Shown here: positions 17,334 to 26,892 of the stretch, one piece after another
Numbering within the stretch: the stretch's first letter is position 1
Layout: each line of letters opens with the position of its first letter
Assembly: GCA_048058975.1 (NCBI GenBank)
Contig: JBLLNP010000016.1
Location: forward strand, 1-64,000
Reading direction: 5' to 3'
DNA length: 64,000 bases
DNA from: RHLJ01 sp048058975
Lineage (GTDB): Bacteria > Bacteroidota > Rhodothermia > Balneolales > Balneolaceae
Translations under genes and position numbers: made by a program
Notes under the pieces: generated by a model
What the model was told of the DNA's origin: nothing
What the model saw: the letters and a program-made list of their open reading frames with translations, nothing else
Database searches by the model: none

Positions 17334-19694
17334 GTGAAATCTTTCGAATACATAGCTAATACATCTGGAGACATTATCTTTCTTTGTTCTACTAAAGGTG
17401 AGTTTACTTTTGTAAATCATTTTGCTGAGCGGTTGATTGGTTTAGAGTCAACTAAAATTATTGGTAGGCACTTTACAGAGTTTATTAGCGAAAGAAATCT
17501 TGATGAAACCAAAAAGCATTTTGAAGATTTTTTAAAAGATAAAAAGACCACAGACTATTATGAGTTTCCTATAAAAACAAATTCTGGTAATGAATTATGG
17601 ATTGGGCAATCGACCAATCTTTACAGAGATGAATTTGGTAAAGTTGAAGGTTTTTTTGGAATAGCCAGGCCAATTACTAAGCTAAAATCAGTTGAGCATT
17701 TACTTTCTGAAAGTGAAACTAAGCTTCAATCAGTAATAGATTCTGCATTAGATGCAGTAATAGTTATAAACGAAGAAGGTAGAATTACAGAATGGAACAG
17801 ACAGGCAGAAAGAACTTTTGGATGGAGTAAAGAAAGGGTATTAGGAGTAAAGCTTTCCAATACAATAATTCCAGAAAATTACCGCGAAGCTCATGAAAAG
17901 GGAATGAAACATTTCCTTAAAACCGGGGAGGGTCCAGTTCTAAATCAACGAATTGAAATTACCGCGATTAATTCTTCAGGTGTAGAATTTCCGGTCGAAC
18001 TAACTATAATACCAAACAAAATAGATGGGGTTTATTTTTTCAGTTCATTTGTACGTGATTTAACGGAAGACAAGAAATCTGAGCGAATATTAAAGGCGAT
18101 AAATGAATTAGCGATTAACCTTCTGGGGAAAACAACGCTTGAAGAAATAGGATGGGAAATAGCAAAAAATACGATAGAAAAGCTCGGTTTTGAAGACTGT
18201 GTTGTTTATGTATTGGATGATGAGACCCAAATGTTGCATCAAATAGCTGCATATGGCCCTAAAAAAGCTAAAGATGATAAAGTATTGGATCCTATTTCTA
18301 TTCCTGTTGGAAAAGGAATTGTGGGAAGGGTTGCAAAGATAGGGGCTCCTATTATGCTTGATGATACTTCTAAAGATCCCCAATATATTGTGGATGATGA
18401 TGTTCGATACTCTGAACTCTGTGTACCAATTGTAGAAGGTGATAGAGTTATAGGGGTTATAGATTCTGAACACAAAGAGAAAAACTTCTTTAAACCGGAA
18501 CATCTTGATACTCTAAGTATTATTGCAAATCTGGTATCTACTCAACTTGCTAATGCTATCGCCTATCAACAAAAAGAAAAAGCAGAAAGATCATTAAGAG
18601 AGAGTGAAGAAAGGTGGCATAAACTGGTAGATAATCAACCTGAGGCAATTCAAATTACCGATCGAGGGAAATTGGTGTATTTAAATTCAGCTGGCTTGGA
18701 GCTTTATGAAGTTGAAACTATGGAACAGATTCTTGGGAAGAATCTTATAGAACTTTCTACAAGAGTCATGAAACCAGAATTTGAAAAAAGACTAAAGTTA
18801 CTGGAACAAGGTGAAAAGGTCCCATCTATTGAATTCGAGATTACCACGTTTAAAGGAAACATGAAAATGATTGAAGTAACCTCAACCCCTGTTGTTTATA
18901 ATGGAAAAAAAGCCATACAAACCATTGCAAGAGATGTAACGGAAAAGAAAAAAGAAGAAGCAAAGCGTGAAAAACTACTTAATGAACTTAAATTAGTAAA
19001 TGATCAACTTCAGGAATTTGCGCATGTTGTTTCACATGACTTAAAAGCTCCTTTGCGAGCAATAAGTTCTCTTAGCGAATGGGTGATTGAAGACTATGCA
19101 GAAAAACTAGATGAAGAAGGAAGGAAAACACTTAATCTTATTATTGATAATGTTGAAAAAATGGACGAGTTGATTGAAGGAATCTTAACCTATTCAACAT
19201 CATCTGGCAGTACTGAGTTAGATGAAGACATCTTGATAAGTAAGATGATAGATACCTGTATTAGTAACTTAGATATACCTCAACATATCAAAGTAGAAGT
19301 TCAGAATAACCTTCCGATGGTTCGATTTAATAGAATTCAACTAACTCAGGTATTTCAAAATCTGATTTCTAACGCAATAAAGTTTTTAGATAAAGATTTA
19401 GGATTAATTTCAGTTAACTGTTCTTCTGAGAATGGGAAATGGATATTTTCAATTTCTGACAATGGACCAGGAATCCCAGATTCGATTGGGAATCAAGTTT
19501 TTGATTTATTTTCTAAAGTTGATGAAAATAAAGAAGGATCAACAGGTATCGGGCTATCTATTGTAAAGAAAATAATTGAAAACAAAAGCGAGAAAATTTG
19601 GTTCAAAAACAATGAAGAAGTGGGGGTTACTTTTTTCTTTACCCTCCCAAAAAATGAAGCGTATGAAAAATCAGAGATCAGTTTTACTTCTTGA
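17334..19694 (+). CDS. PAS-PAS-GAF-PAS sensor histidine kinase
   Basis: A 786-aa soluble kinase with no membrane segment. Order: PAS (about 1-120), PAS (about 125-245, with ITEWNRQAERTFGWSKERVLG), GAF (about 255-400), PAS (about 415-545), HisKA with the H-box VSHDLKAPLRA (His near 568), and HATPase_c with N-box NLISNAIKF, G1 ISDNGPGIP and G2 GSTGIGLSIVKKI. The start is a GTG at 17334; no ATG fits better. It opens a four-gene plus-strand phosphorelay, overlapping the next gene by about 40 bp. The signal is unknown; a cytosolic ligand, redox state or light are all possible. Confidence 0.92.
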   Translation: MKSFEYIANTSGDIIFLCSTKGEFTFVNHFAERLIGLESTKIIGRHFTEFISERNLDETKKHFEDFLKDKKTTDYYEFPIKTNSGNELWIGQSTNLYRDEFGKVEGFFGIARPITKLKSVEHLLSESETKLQSVIDSALDAVIVINEEGRITEWNRQAERTFGWSKERVLGVKLSNTIIPENYREAHEKGMKHFLKTGEGPVLNQRIEITAINSSGVEFPVELTIIPNKIDGVYFFSSFVRDLTEDKKSERILKAINELAINLLGKTTLEEIGWEIAKNTIEKLGFEDCVVYVLDDETQMLHQIAAYGPKKAKDDKVLDPISIPVGKGIVGRVAKIGAPIMLDDTSKDPQYIVDDDVRYSELCVPIVEGDRVIGVIDSEHKEKNFFKPEHLDTLSIIANLVSTQLANAIAYQQKEKAERSLRESEERWHKLVDNQPEAIQITDRGKLVYLNSAGLELYEVETMEQILGKNLIELSTRVMKPEFEKRLKLLEQGEKVPSIEFEITTFKGNMKMIEVTSTPVVYNGKKAIQTIARDVTEKKKEEAKREKLLNELKLVNDQLQEFAHVVSHDLKAPLRAISSLSEWVIEDYAEKLDEEGRKTLNLIIDNVEKMDELIEGILTYSTSSGSTELDEDILISKMIDTCISNLDIPQHIKVEVQNNLPMVRFNRIQLTQVFQNLISNAIKFLDKDLGLISVNCSSENGKWIFSISDNGPGIPDSIGNQVFDLFSKVDENKEGSTGIGLSIVKKIIENKSEKIWFKNNEEVGVTFFFTLPKNEAYEKSEISFTS

Positions 19695-20076
19695 AGACAG
19701 TGAACTGGAGATAAAAAAAGTAGCAAGGGCTTTCGAAAAGCTTGGGTTTGAAAATACATTGGTTTCGAAAATTAATGGAAAGGAAGGACTAGCCTGGCTA
19801 ACAGAAAATCAGGATAATTTACCTGGCCTTATATTGCTTGATTTGAATATGCCTGTTATGGATGGGTTCGAGTTTTTAGAAAAAGTAAAGGAAGACAAAG
19901 TTCTTAAACTGATTCCGGTTGTTATAATGACTACCTCGAAACATCCATCTGATAAGTTAAAAGGTTTTGAAAGACAGGCTGCAGGCTATATGGTTAAACC
20001 GGTCCGATATAGTGACTTTCTTGGAATGCTTTCCAAAATTAAGCACTACTGGGAAGCCAGCGAAATAGCTTATTGA
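19654..20076 (+). CDS. Single-domain response regulator (REC)
   Basis: A receiver domain of about 140 aa with no output domain. The acidic pocket is in LLLEDSE, the phosphoacceptor Asp in LILLDLNMPVMDGFEF, the switch Thr in VVIMTTS, and the Lys in GYMVKPVRYSDF. The C-terminus (KIKHYW) is typical of RcpA-type regulators that pair with bacteriophytochrome-like kinases. Start ATG at 19654 or 19663, both within the kinase gene, indicating translational coupling. It probably shuttles phosphate between the kinase and the Hpt protein that follows. Confidence 0.88.
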   Translation: MKRMKNQRSVLLLEDSELEIKKVARAFEKLGFENTLVSKINGKEGLAWLTENQDNLPGLILLDLNMPVMDGFEFLEKVKEDKVLKLIPVVIMTTSKHPSDKLKGFERQAAGYMVKPVRYSDFLGMLSKIKHYWEASEIAY

Positions 20077-20077
20077 T

Positions 20078-20752
20078 ATGCGGATAGTTTATGTTGATGA
20101 TAGCGAATTCGATCGAATGGCTTTTAAGCGGCTAATAAGAAAGCTTAACGTTCACAAGTTTTTAATTTTCGAATCTTTGGATGAGTTGAACAACTCTGAG
20201 AATGAGAGGAACTCCTTACTAATTAGAGACTGCTATCTACCAGGGAAAGAACCGGATTATTCGAGATTTAAGGCGGTTTATTTTGTAAGTGGAAGTAAGT
20301 TATTGCCTTCTTTAAAGTCGGAATTAAACATAAGTACAGAACAGTTTTTCTTGAAACCTCTTAAGCAAGAAGATATTGTAAGTATGTTGAAAGGTTCTAA
20401 AAAATCAGATGATGTCAGTCTGGATCTTAGTTACCTCGATGAGTTATCGGATGGGGATGATGAATTTAGAAAAGAAATGATCCAGGTTTTCCTAAGAGAA
20501 GTTCCAGAACAGATAAAAAGCCTTAATACATCAGTTTCAGATAAGAATTACGACCAAACAGCAAGTATAATTCATGCTTTAAGAACAAAAATCCGAACTT
20601 TTGGAATTATTGCCCTAGATGAATTGTCGGAAAGGTTAGAATATTCAGCAAAAACAAAATCTTTAAATAATTGGAAAGATTTTGAAAAAGAAGTGCAAAA
20701 TCTGACTTCTGAATTAACTAAAACAGCATTAAAGCTGGAGCAGATGTTATGA
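20078..20752 (+). CDS. REC-Hpt phosphotransfer protein
   Basis: A 224-aa two-domain protein. Residues 1-105 form a shortened receiver (VYVDDSEFDRM; candidate acceptor Asp51 in LLIRDCYLPG; Lys in QFFLKPL). Residues about 118-224 form a four-helix Hpt domain with the phosphorylatable His166 in IIHALRTKIRTFG, where the usual Lys after His-x-Leu is Arg. It begins 1 bp after the REC gene and overlaps the LytTR gene by 4 bp (ATGA). The order suggests kinase to REC to Hpt to LytTR transfer. Confidence 0.82.
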   Translation: MRIVYVDDSEFDRMAFKRLIRKLNVHKFLIFESLDELNNSENERNSLLIRDCYLPGKEPDYSRFKAVYFVSGSKLLPSLKSELNISTEQFFLKPLKQEDIVSMLKGSKKSDDVSLDLSYLDELSDGDDEFRKEMIQVFLREVPEQIKSLNTSVSDKNYDQTASIIHALRTKIRTFGIIALDELSERLEYSAKTKSLNNWKDFEKEVQNLTSELTKTALKLEQML

Positions 20753-21432
20753 AGTGTATCATTATTGATGACGAAAAAACAGCAAGAATGGCTTTAAGAA
20801 AGCTGTGTGAAAGAACTGGTGCTATCGAAATCATGAATGAATTTGAAAATCCGGCAGATGCTCTTGCTTTTATTCATCAAAATGAACTGGATTTCATTTT
20901 TCTCGATATTCATATGCCGGAACTTACAGGGTCTGAATTTGTGAAATCAGTATCTGAACTTCCGGATGTAATAATGACTACTACTGATACGAGTTTTGCT
21001 TTAGAGGCATTTGAGTATAACGTTATAGATTATCTTATAAAACCGATTACAATGCCCCGTTTTTTGAAAGCTTTTGAAAAGTTGAAGGCTAAGAAGTTAG
21101 AAACTGCTGAAGAGTTAAAGACTGATTCTATTTTTGTAAATATTAATTCAAGGTTAGTAAAACTAAATTTTGATGATATTCAGGTTATTGAAGCCAAAGG
21201 TGATTATGTACAAATTAAAACAGAAGACAAAAAGTATACCGTACATATCACAATGAAGAAGATTGAGGAGAAATTACCCGGTTCTGCTTTTTTAAAAGTT
21301 CATAGGTCTTACATTATAAACCTGAACAAAATTGTTGATATTGAAGATAACAGTATCCTGATTGCTGAGGAGATCATCCCAATTAGTCGTGGTAACAAAG
21401 AAGCTCTTCTTAGTAAGTTGAATATGCTTTAG
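20749..21432 (+). CDS. LytTR family response regulator
   Basis: A 227-aa transcription regulator. The receiver (1-115) has CIIIDDEKTARM, acceptor Asp in FIFLDIHMPELTGSEF, the switch Thr in VIMTTTDTS and Lys in DYLIKPITMPRF. The LytTR DNA-binding domain (about 130-225) has IQVIEAKGDYVQI and FLKVHRSYIINLNKI, ending PISRGNKEALL. Its ATG overlaps the stop of the Hpt gene. LytTR regulators often control secreted products; the exopolysaccharide genes 106 bp downstream are the obvious target, by inference. Confidence 0.92.
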   Translation: MKCIIIDDEKTARMALRKLCERTGAIEIMNEFENPADALAFIHQNELDFIFLDIHMPELTGSEFVKSVSELPDVIMTTTDTSFALEAFEYNVIDYLIKPITMPRFLKAFEKLKAKKLETAEELKTDSIFVNINSRLVKLNFDDIQVIEAKGDYVQIKTEDKKYTVHITMKKIEEKLPGSAFLKVHRSYIINLNKIVDIEDNSILIAEEIIPISRGNKEALLSKLNML

Positions 21433-21537
21433 GGTTAATCGATTTGAAAATTCTTTTCGCCGAAAGTTTTCTGCATTTCATCGAAAGATATCATGTAGCA
21501 CTTCAGTCCGGTTTATGTTTGAATAAAAACATACATC

Positions 21538-22809
21538 ATGAACCGGATTATTATAACCATTTTATTTTCTGTACTACTCCAGGCTGAAATATCAGGACAA
21601 GAGTTAATCAGAGAAATACTCGATTTCGGAGCTTCCGATTACAGTCAGTTAATTGAGAATGAATACGCCCTCGAGTCCGAAATCTATCGAAATGATTACG
21701 GGTTATCCTTTAATGTATCAGCACAGCATCGATTTGGGGAAGGATTTATCGAAGCCGATTTGACAGAGAACAATGCTCAGACTTTTTATAAAGCAGGCTT
21801 TAGCTGGAATTTGTTAAAAGGAGGTTGGTATCAAAATCAATCGAAAGCGGACCAACTAGATTTGCAAGCCAAATTAGAAGCTATCAACTCTGAAAAAGAA
21901 TCAAAGGGCAGAGCGTATTATGCTCAGTATTCGTTAACAGCATATCTCTATGACAAGTTACTGCTAGATGTGTATTTATCCAGGGAAGAATTACTCAAGA
22001 CAAAACAAAGGGTGTTCAGTTCACTCAGAGAAGAAGGTTATTTCACCAATCAGGAGGTGCTGGAACTTGAGAAACGACGAAATGAAGTTTCTTTCCAAAC
22101 GAAGAATATTTCACAATCGAATCAGGCTTTCAGTTCCATATTTGGAAATCCTTTGATTTTTTCTAAGGATGAAGAAACAGAGATTCCAGTTATTTCAATC
22201 TCTGGAATACTAGTTGATATCGACAAAAGCCTTATCCTGAAATCCAGTCTTGATGCTAAGAAAGCGATTAACGGAGAATTCGCTTTCTGGACTGAAGAAG
22301 TGAGTATCAATGCATCCCTGAACTATAATCATCAGGTTAGTTTTATAGATTCCCGAAGGGATTTTGTGTCTGCCGGAGTGAGTATATCAGTCCCAATTCA
22401 TAGAAATACTGGATTAAAAAAGCAGAGATATCAACTTAGCAATAAGAAAATCGACGAAGAACATTTCTATTTAGTTGTTAATCTGAAAAAGGAATTACTG
22501 ATGCTTTTTCAGGAATATGTGTATAAAGAGAAACAGTTAGCCAATATCATTTCCACTACTAAGATTTTAAGGGAAAAATTCAGAGTCCAACAAATTCATA
22601 AACAGAGTATGAATTCTGAATTACCTGCTACTGATGCATCACTACTTCAGGACGATTTACTATCGCTGAAGATTGAAGAAATATCACTTAGAAAACAGAT
22701 GATGCAGATACTTTTGAAGATGAATGTATTACTTCCTGATAACGAAATAACCCATTATCTGGAATACACATCGCCAACACTTTTAAGCGAAGTTGAGGAG
22801 GTCAAATAA
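21538..22809 (+). CDS. TolC-like outer-membrane efflux protein
   Basis: A 423-aa protein with signal peptide (MNRIIITILFSVLLQAEISG, cleavage near SGQ). Two long helical hairpins (about 95-200 and 300-405) flank beta-rich stretches (YGLSFNVSAQHRF, VSINASLNYNHQVSF, RDFVSAGVSISVPI), which is the outer-membrane-factor plan, although the sequence is divergent. It forms an operon with the adaptor gene, overlapping it by 1 bp. It is proposed as the outer-membrane exit for the polymer made by the GT2 synthase at 26885. Confidence 0.8.
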   Translation: MNRIIITILFSVLLQAEISGQELIREILDFGASDYSQLIENEYALESEIYRNDYGLSFNVSAQHRFGEGFIEADLTENNAQTFYKAGFSWNLLKGGWYQNQSKADQLDLQAKLEAINSEKESKGRAYYAQYSLTAYLYDKLLLDVYLSREELLKTKQRVFSSLREEGYFTNQEVLELEKRRNEVSFQTKNISQSNQAFSSIFGNPLIFSKDEETEIPVISISGILVDIDKSLILKSSLDAKKAINGEFAFWTEEVSINASLNYNHQVSFIDSRRDFVSAGVSISVPIHRNTGLKKQRYQLSNKKIDEEHFYLVVNLKKELLMLFQEYVYKEKQLANIISTTKILREKFRVQQIHKQSMNSELPATDASLLQDDLLSLKIEEISLRKQMMQILLKMNVLLPDNEITHYLEYTSPTLLSEVEEVK

Positions 22810-23846
22810 TGGAACAATTCAGCTTTAAACAAGGAAATGCAACGATTCGTCACCTCAAAGAGCCTCCAAAGAAAAAAAAGAAGCTCAATACAGATCGGGT
22901 GTTGTTTATCCTTTTGCTTGTGATTATAGCATTATATGGTAGCTTTAAATTGTATAAAGGAATCGCAGTCATTGAGATCGATGGAATGGTTACGATGGAT
23001 AAACTTGAAGTTCATTTTACAGATGATATTCGTCTGAATGGATTACTAATTGAAGAAGGAGCAAGTATTCAAAAAGGAGATACTCTGTTTTCATATACCA
23101 ATCAGTATTTTGAGAATGACGGGGCCACGTATGCAAACGTAATTGCTAACCGGGAGCGAGTTAATAGGGAGATATTTGGACTTAGCCGCCAATTAAATGA
23201 AAAGAGAACAGAGCGTTCAATTCTGGAAGAAAGACTGAGAACACAAAGGTTCGAACTCGAAAAGATCAGAGAGCTGATTACTCTTGCTGCAATAACAAGA
23301 AACTCCTTTGACGATCAACAGCGTGCAATTGGGAAAACTGAAGATGACCTTGAATTAGTAAAAGAAGAAATTAGGTATCTAATTCGCCATATAGATCAAC
23401 TTTCGCAATTAAAAAAAGACTACAGTAGTTCTGCCTGGACCGGGGATGGAGGGAGTCAAAGGAAGCTGTATGTAGCACCAACCGATGGGCTAATCGGACG
23501 TATAAGCGTTAAAGAAAATGAAGTCTGTTATAAAGGAGACGAAGTAATGACAATACACCAACCTCAGGACTTACGCATTCAAGCTTATTTCAATCAAAAA
23601 GAAGCTGATAAGGTACAGATAGGAAGGATTGTGAGTATCGAATTCCCTGATGGCACTAAACAAAAAGGTGTTATAAAAAAGTACTATGTATCTACCTATG
23701 AACTTCCTGAAGAATTTCAAAAGAAATACGAACCTACCGAACGATCGATATTGGTTGATATAATACCTCTACATGAGGATGATCTGGACGGATGGAAACA
23801 GTTCTACAAGATGTCTGTGAAAGTAAGTTTAGGGAGATTTTACTGA
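22809..23846 (+). CDS. HlyD-like membrane-fusion (adaptor) protein
   Basis: A 345-aa protein with a short cytoplasmic N-terminus rich in Lys (PPKKKKKLN), one transmembrane helix (about 32-49), a biotinyl-lipoyl half (GLLIEEGASIQKGDTLFSY), a coiled-coil hairpin (about 100-205) and the second half with LYVAPTDGLIGRISVKENE and the barrel domain. The layout resembles EmrA/HlyD and the adaptor part of Alg44. It begins on the last base of the TolC-like gene. No ABC or MFS transporter is encoded nearby, so the likely partner is the GT2 synthase. Confidence 0.87.
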   Translation: MEQFSFKQGNATIRHLKEPPKKKKKLNTDRVLFILLLVIIALYGSFKLYKGIAVIEIDGMVTMDKLEVHFTDDIRLNGLLIEEGASIQKGDTLFSYTNQYFENDGATYANVIANRERVNREIFGLSRQLNEKRTERSILEERLRTQRFELEKIRELITLAAITRNSFDDQQRAIGKTEDDLELVKEEIRYLIRHIDQLSQLKKDYSSSAWTGDGGSQRKLYVAPTDGLIGRISVKENEVCYKGDEVMTIHQPQDLRIQAYFNQKEADKVQIGRIVSIEFPDGTKQKGVIKKYYVSTYELPEEFQKKYEPTERSILVDIIPLHEDDLDGWKQFYKMSVKVSLGRFY

Positions 23847-23871
23847 GCCTTTTTATTGTTGATCATGATGT

Positions 23872-23907
23872 AAAAAGCCGGTTTATGGATAATGAGCCGG
23901 CTTTTTT
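23872..23907 (+). terminator. Rho-independent terminator after the HlyD-like gene
   Basis: A perfect 10-bp stem (AAAAAGCCGG at 23872-23881, CCGGCTTTTT at 23897-23906) with a 15-base loop and a T-run to 23907. It separates the TolC/HlyD pair from the dehydrogenase gene; the 209 bp that follow should hold a promoter, but I see no clear boxes. Confidence 0.9.
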
Positions 23908-24116
23908 ATTAAAAATATGATTGAGTTTAGAAGTTTTATCAAAATCCCTTTCTGACACCGTTAGCTCTACAGTTATTTAGATACTTTAATTAGAACCTCT
24001 CAATTCGAACCATTCACCGACAGATTCTTTCCATTCGTCGATAATTCCCCAAAATAGCTGTTTTAGTAACTAAGTTTGTCTCAGAATTTAAAAGCAAAAA
24101 ATAAATCAATAAGAAA

Positions 24117-25484
24117 ATGAACTATACAGCAAAAAAAATCGATGTAATTCAATCTTCAGCACCAGCTTTACGATTGATCAAACATGATAACAGCATATAT
24201 TCAAGACTTGCTCTTGGAGACGCAAAATTGGCAATGGTAGGTCTTGGATATGTGGGGTTACCAATCGCCTTAGAATTTGCAAAGAACTTCAACGTAATCG
24301 GCTTTGATATAAACGATGAACGTGTGGATATGATGAAAGAAGGAATTGATCCTTCCAAAGAATTATCTAGTGAAGCATTTGAAAACAAAAACATTAGCTT
24401 CACTTCTAAGCTAAATCAAATTGCAGAAGCCGAATTTTATGTAGTTGCCGTTCCAACCCCAATTGATGAACGCAGAGAACCAAATTTAACACCTCTTAAA
24501 AAAGCAACTGCAAGTGTAGCTGAAGTATTAAAGAAAGGAGATTATGTAGTTTTCGAATCTACAGTATATCCTGGTTGTACCGAAGAAGTATGTGTGCCTA
24601 TTCTTGAAAGAATTTCGGGATTAACCTTTAATGAAGATTTCAAAGTGGGGTATTCCCCGGAACGTATCAATCCAGGTGATAAAGTTCACACCGTTACGAA
24701 CATTACTAAAGTGGTTTCAGGAAGTGATGAAGAGTCGTTGGAGCAAATAGCAAAGGTGTACGAGAGCATTATTACAGCGGGAATTCACAAAGCAACAAGC
24801 ATGAAAGTTGCTGAAGCTTCTAAGATCATAGAGAATACACAGCGTGATGTTAACATCGCGTTGATGAATGAGCTTTCTCTGATCTTCGACAAACTGGACA
24901 TTAATACGAATGAAGTACTTGAAGCAGCTGGCACAAAGTGGAATTTCCTGAAATTCTTCCCCGGATTAGTAGGGGGGCACTGCATCGGTGTGGATCCTTA
25001 TTACCTGGCGTTTAAAGCAAAACAAGTAAAAGTTTCTCCACGAGTAATTTCAAGTTCCAGATTCGTAAATGATGGAATGCCATATAATATCGCTTTTAAA
25101 ATTTCCCAAGCTTTGGCAGATTTAGGCAAAGATCCTAAAAATTGTATCGTTCTTGTTAAAGGGATTACCTTTAAAGAAAATGTAAGTGATATAAGAAATT
25201 CCAAAGTAGCTGAGGTTATTAAAAAGTTGGAATTATTTGGAATAAAGAGTTTGGTTGAGGATCCACACGCTGACGGCGAAGAAGTATATAACGAATATGG
25301 AATCAGGTGTGAGAAAGAGCAACAAGGTAAATTTGATGTGGTAATCATGGCTGTAGCACATGAAGAGTACGCTGAACTTGATACGGAATACTTCAACGCT
25401 ATTTCTTATTCAGATACCATCTTTTATGATGTACGCGGAATCATTAAAGACAAAGTTTCTCACGGAATCTACTTTAATCTTTAA
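24117..25484 (+). CDS. UDP-HexNAc 6-dehydrogenase, TviB/WbpA type
   Basis: A 455-aa cytosolic enzyme of the UDP-sugar dehydrogenase family. Features: Rossmann loop VGLGYVGLPIALEFAKNF, the VPTPIDERREPNLTPL loop, FESTVYPGCTEE, SPERINPGDK, KVAEASKIIENTQRDVNIAL and the catalytic Cys in GGHCIGVDPYYL. These agree closely with TviB/WbpA, which oxidise UDP-GlcNAc or UDP-GalNAc to the uronic acid with two NAD+. An N-terminal extension of about 35 residues is unusual. It likely supplies the acidic sugar for the polymer made by the synthase two genes on. Confidence 0.92.
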   Translation: MNYTAKKIDVIQSSAPALRLIKHDNSIYSRLALGDAKLAMVGLGYVGLPIALEFAKNFNVIGFDINDERVDMMKEGIDPSKELSSEAFENKNISFTSKLNQIAEAEFYVVAVPTPIDERREPNLTPLKKATASVAEVLKKGDYVVFESTVYPGCTEEVCVPILERISGLTFNEDFKVGYSPERINPGDKVHTVTNITKVVSGSDEESLEQIAKVYESIITAGIHKATSMKVAEASKIIENTQRDVNIALMNELSLIFDKLDINTNEVLEAAGTKWNFLKFFPGLVGGHCIGVDPYYLAFKAKQVKVSPRVISSSRFVNDGMPYNIAFKISQALADLGKDPKNCIVLVKGITFKENVSDIRNSKVAEVIKKLELFGIKSLVEDPHADGEEVYNEYGIRCEKEQQGKFDVVIMAVAHEEYAELDTEYFNAISYSDTIFYDVRGIIKDKVSHGIYFNL

Positions 25485-25515
25485 GGTTTGAAGCTTTAGC
25501 CCAAGGGTGAATATC

Positions 25516-26892
25516 ATGTTTGAACTCATACAGCATCCAAACTCCTCATCTAAAACTCTTACGTTTGATAATGAAAGCCTGAATGTGCTGGTTATTAAAA
25601 GAGTTGGGGAGTTGGATGTTGAGTCACTTCAGAATATTGATGGAATTCTAATTCAGACAAACACCAGTCAGGAAGCTAAAGAACTTATCAGAGAAATAAG
25701 ATCAAGTAGAAACAGGGTACAGTCTTTAATCCCGGTGTTCATAAGTTCAACGATCCCAAATCTGCAAGGCATAAAGTATCAGTTTGATGGTGTTTTTTCT
25801 GATGAAACAAAAGAAATACTTCTTCAAAGATTAAAAACAATTAGATCGCGGTTAATCGAAATGAATTATGAAATTCATCAACTCGATTATTATCAGTCTT
25901 TATTACAGTCAGCTATTCAATATGCATACTCCAGAGACCAGATTTTTGAACCTACCAGAAACAGGTACTCAAAAACTGGATTCTCCTATCCATTTCTAAG
26001 TTCAATCCTTAAAGAAGAAGAAGGTAATCGAGTTCTTGAAATTCTGAATAAATCATTCTTAGAAGGATATACTATCAAAAAAACTGTAGATAAAACCCAT
26101 ACCTGTAAAAAGTGTTCTGGTGGATATCTCAATTACCGAGAGTGTTGTCCTAAATGTGGTTCTTCTGATCTCAAAACGGAAGATTTAATCCATCATTTTT
26201 TATGCGCCCATATTGCACCAGAACAGGATTATAAAAAAGAAAAAGATTTAGAATGCCCAAAATGCGACAAAGAATTACGTCATATCGGAATTGATTACGA
26301 CAAACCATCTAGTATGCATACCTGTAATGAATGCTCTCATCAGTTTCAGCGGTCAGAGGTTAAAGCTTTGTGCATCGACTGTGGGCATGATAATGATCTT
26401 TCTCAATTAGGAAGCCTTGAAATTGGAGCTTTTGAGCTCACCCCGTTAGGGGAACAAATTGCTAAATTTGGTATCCATATTCATAAAACGGAGCCAAAAT
26501 CAAAAGAAAATCATACTATATCTGAACAAATCCTGGAACTGTTTAAGAAGCAGGAGCTTTCAAGAGAACCTTCTGATAAACTAAGCTGGGAAGGATCAGT
26601 ACGAATCCATCCTGAAGTAATGAGTCATTTCCACATTGAACAGCAGGAAATTATTCAGAAAGAGATATGTAACATTATCTCTAAGTATCTGGGTAAAGCA
26701 GATGTACTTTCAAGCCCCAACACCACTTGGTATCGATTTCTGATTTACGATCAGAGTCCTCAAAACATAGAAATGACTGGAACTATTATTCAGAACAACA
26801 TCTCAAAACTAATTACTGACGGAATAGGGAAATTGGAGTATCCTGCTGAAGTATTAATTACCAAACTGCATCAGGCAAAAGGCAATGTTTGA
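25516..26892 (+). CDS. TackOD1-like zinc-ribbon protein of the exopolysaccharide locus
   Basis: A 458-aa cytosolic protein. The N-terminal ~120 residues resemble a receiver-like alpha/beta fold without acceptor site. Residues about 195-300 hold four Cys pairs (CKKC, CCPKC, CPKC then CNEC, CIDC) with HHFLCAHIAPEQDY and LRHIGIDYDKP, which I recognise as the TackOD1 type of metal-binding domain. The C-terminal part lacks a recognisable fold. The ATG at 25516 has AAGGG eight bases upstream and is preferred to the GTG at 25507. It overlaps the GT2 gene by 8 bp, so the pair is coupled. Role unknown; control of the synthase is plausible. Confidence 0.7.
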   Translation: MFELIQHPNSSSKTLTFDNESLNVLVIKRVGELDVESLQNIDGILIQTNTSQEAKELIREIRSSRNRVQSLIPVFISSTIPNLQGIKYQFDGVFSDETKEILLQRLKTIRSRLIEMNYEIHQLDYYQSLLQSAIQYAYSRDQIFEPTRNRYSKTGFSYPFLSSILKEEEGNRVLEILNKSFLEGYTIKKTVDKTHTCKKCSGGYLNYRECCPKCGSSDLKTEDLIHHFLCAHIAPEQDYKKEKDLECPKCDKELRHIGIDYDKPSSMHTCNECSHQFQRSEVKALCIDCGHDNDLSQLGSLEIGAFELTPLGEQIAKFGIHIHKTEPKSKENHTISEQILELFKKQELSREPSDKLSWEGSVRIHPEVMSHFHIEQQEIIQKEICNIISKYLGKADVLSSPNTTWYRFLIYDQSPQNIEMTGTIIQNNISKLITDGIGKLEYPAEVLITKLHQAKGNV

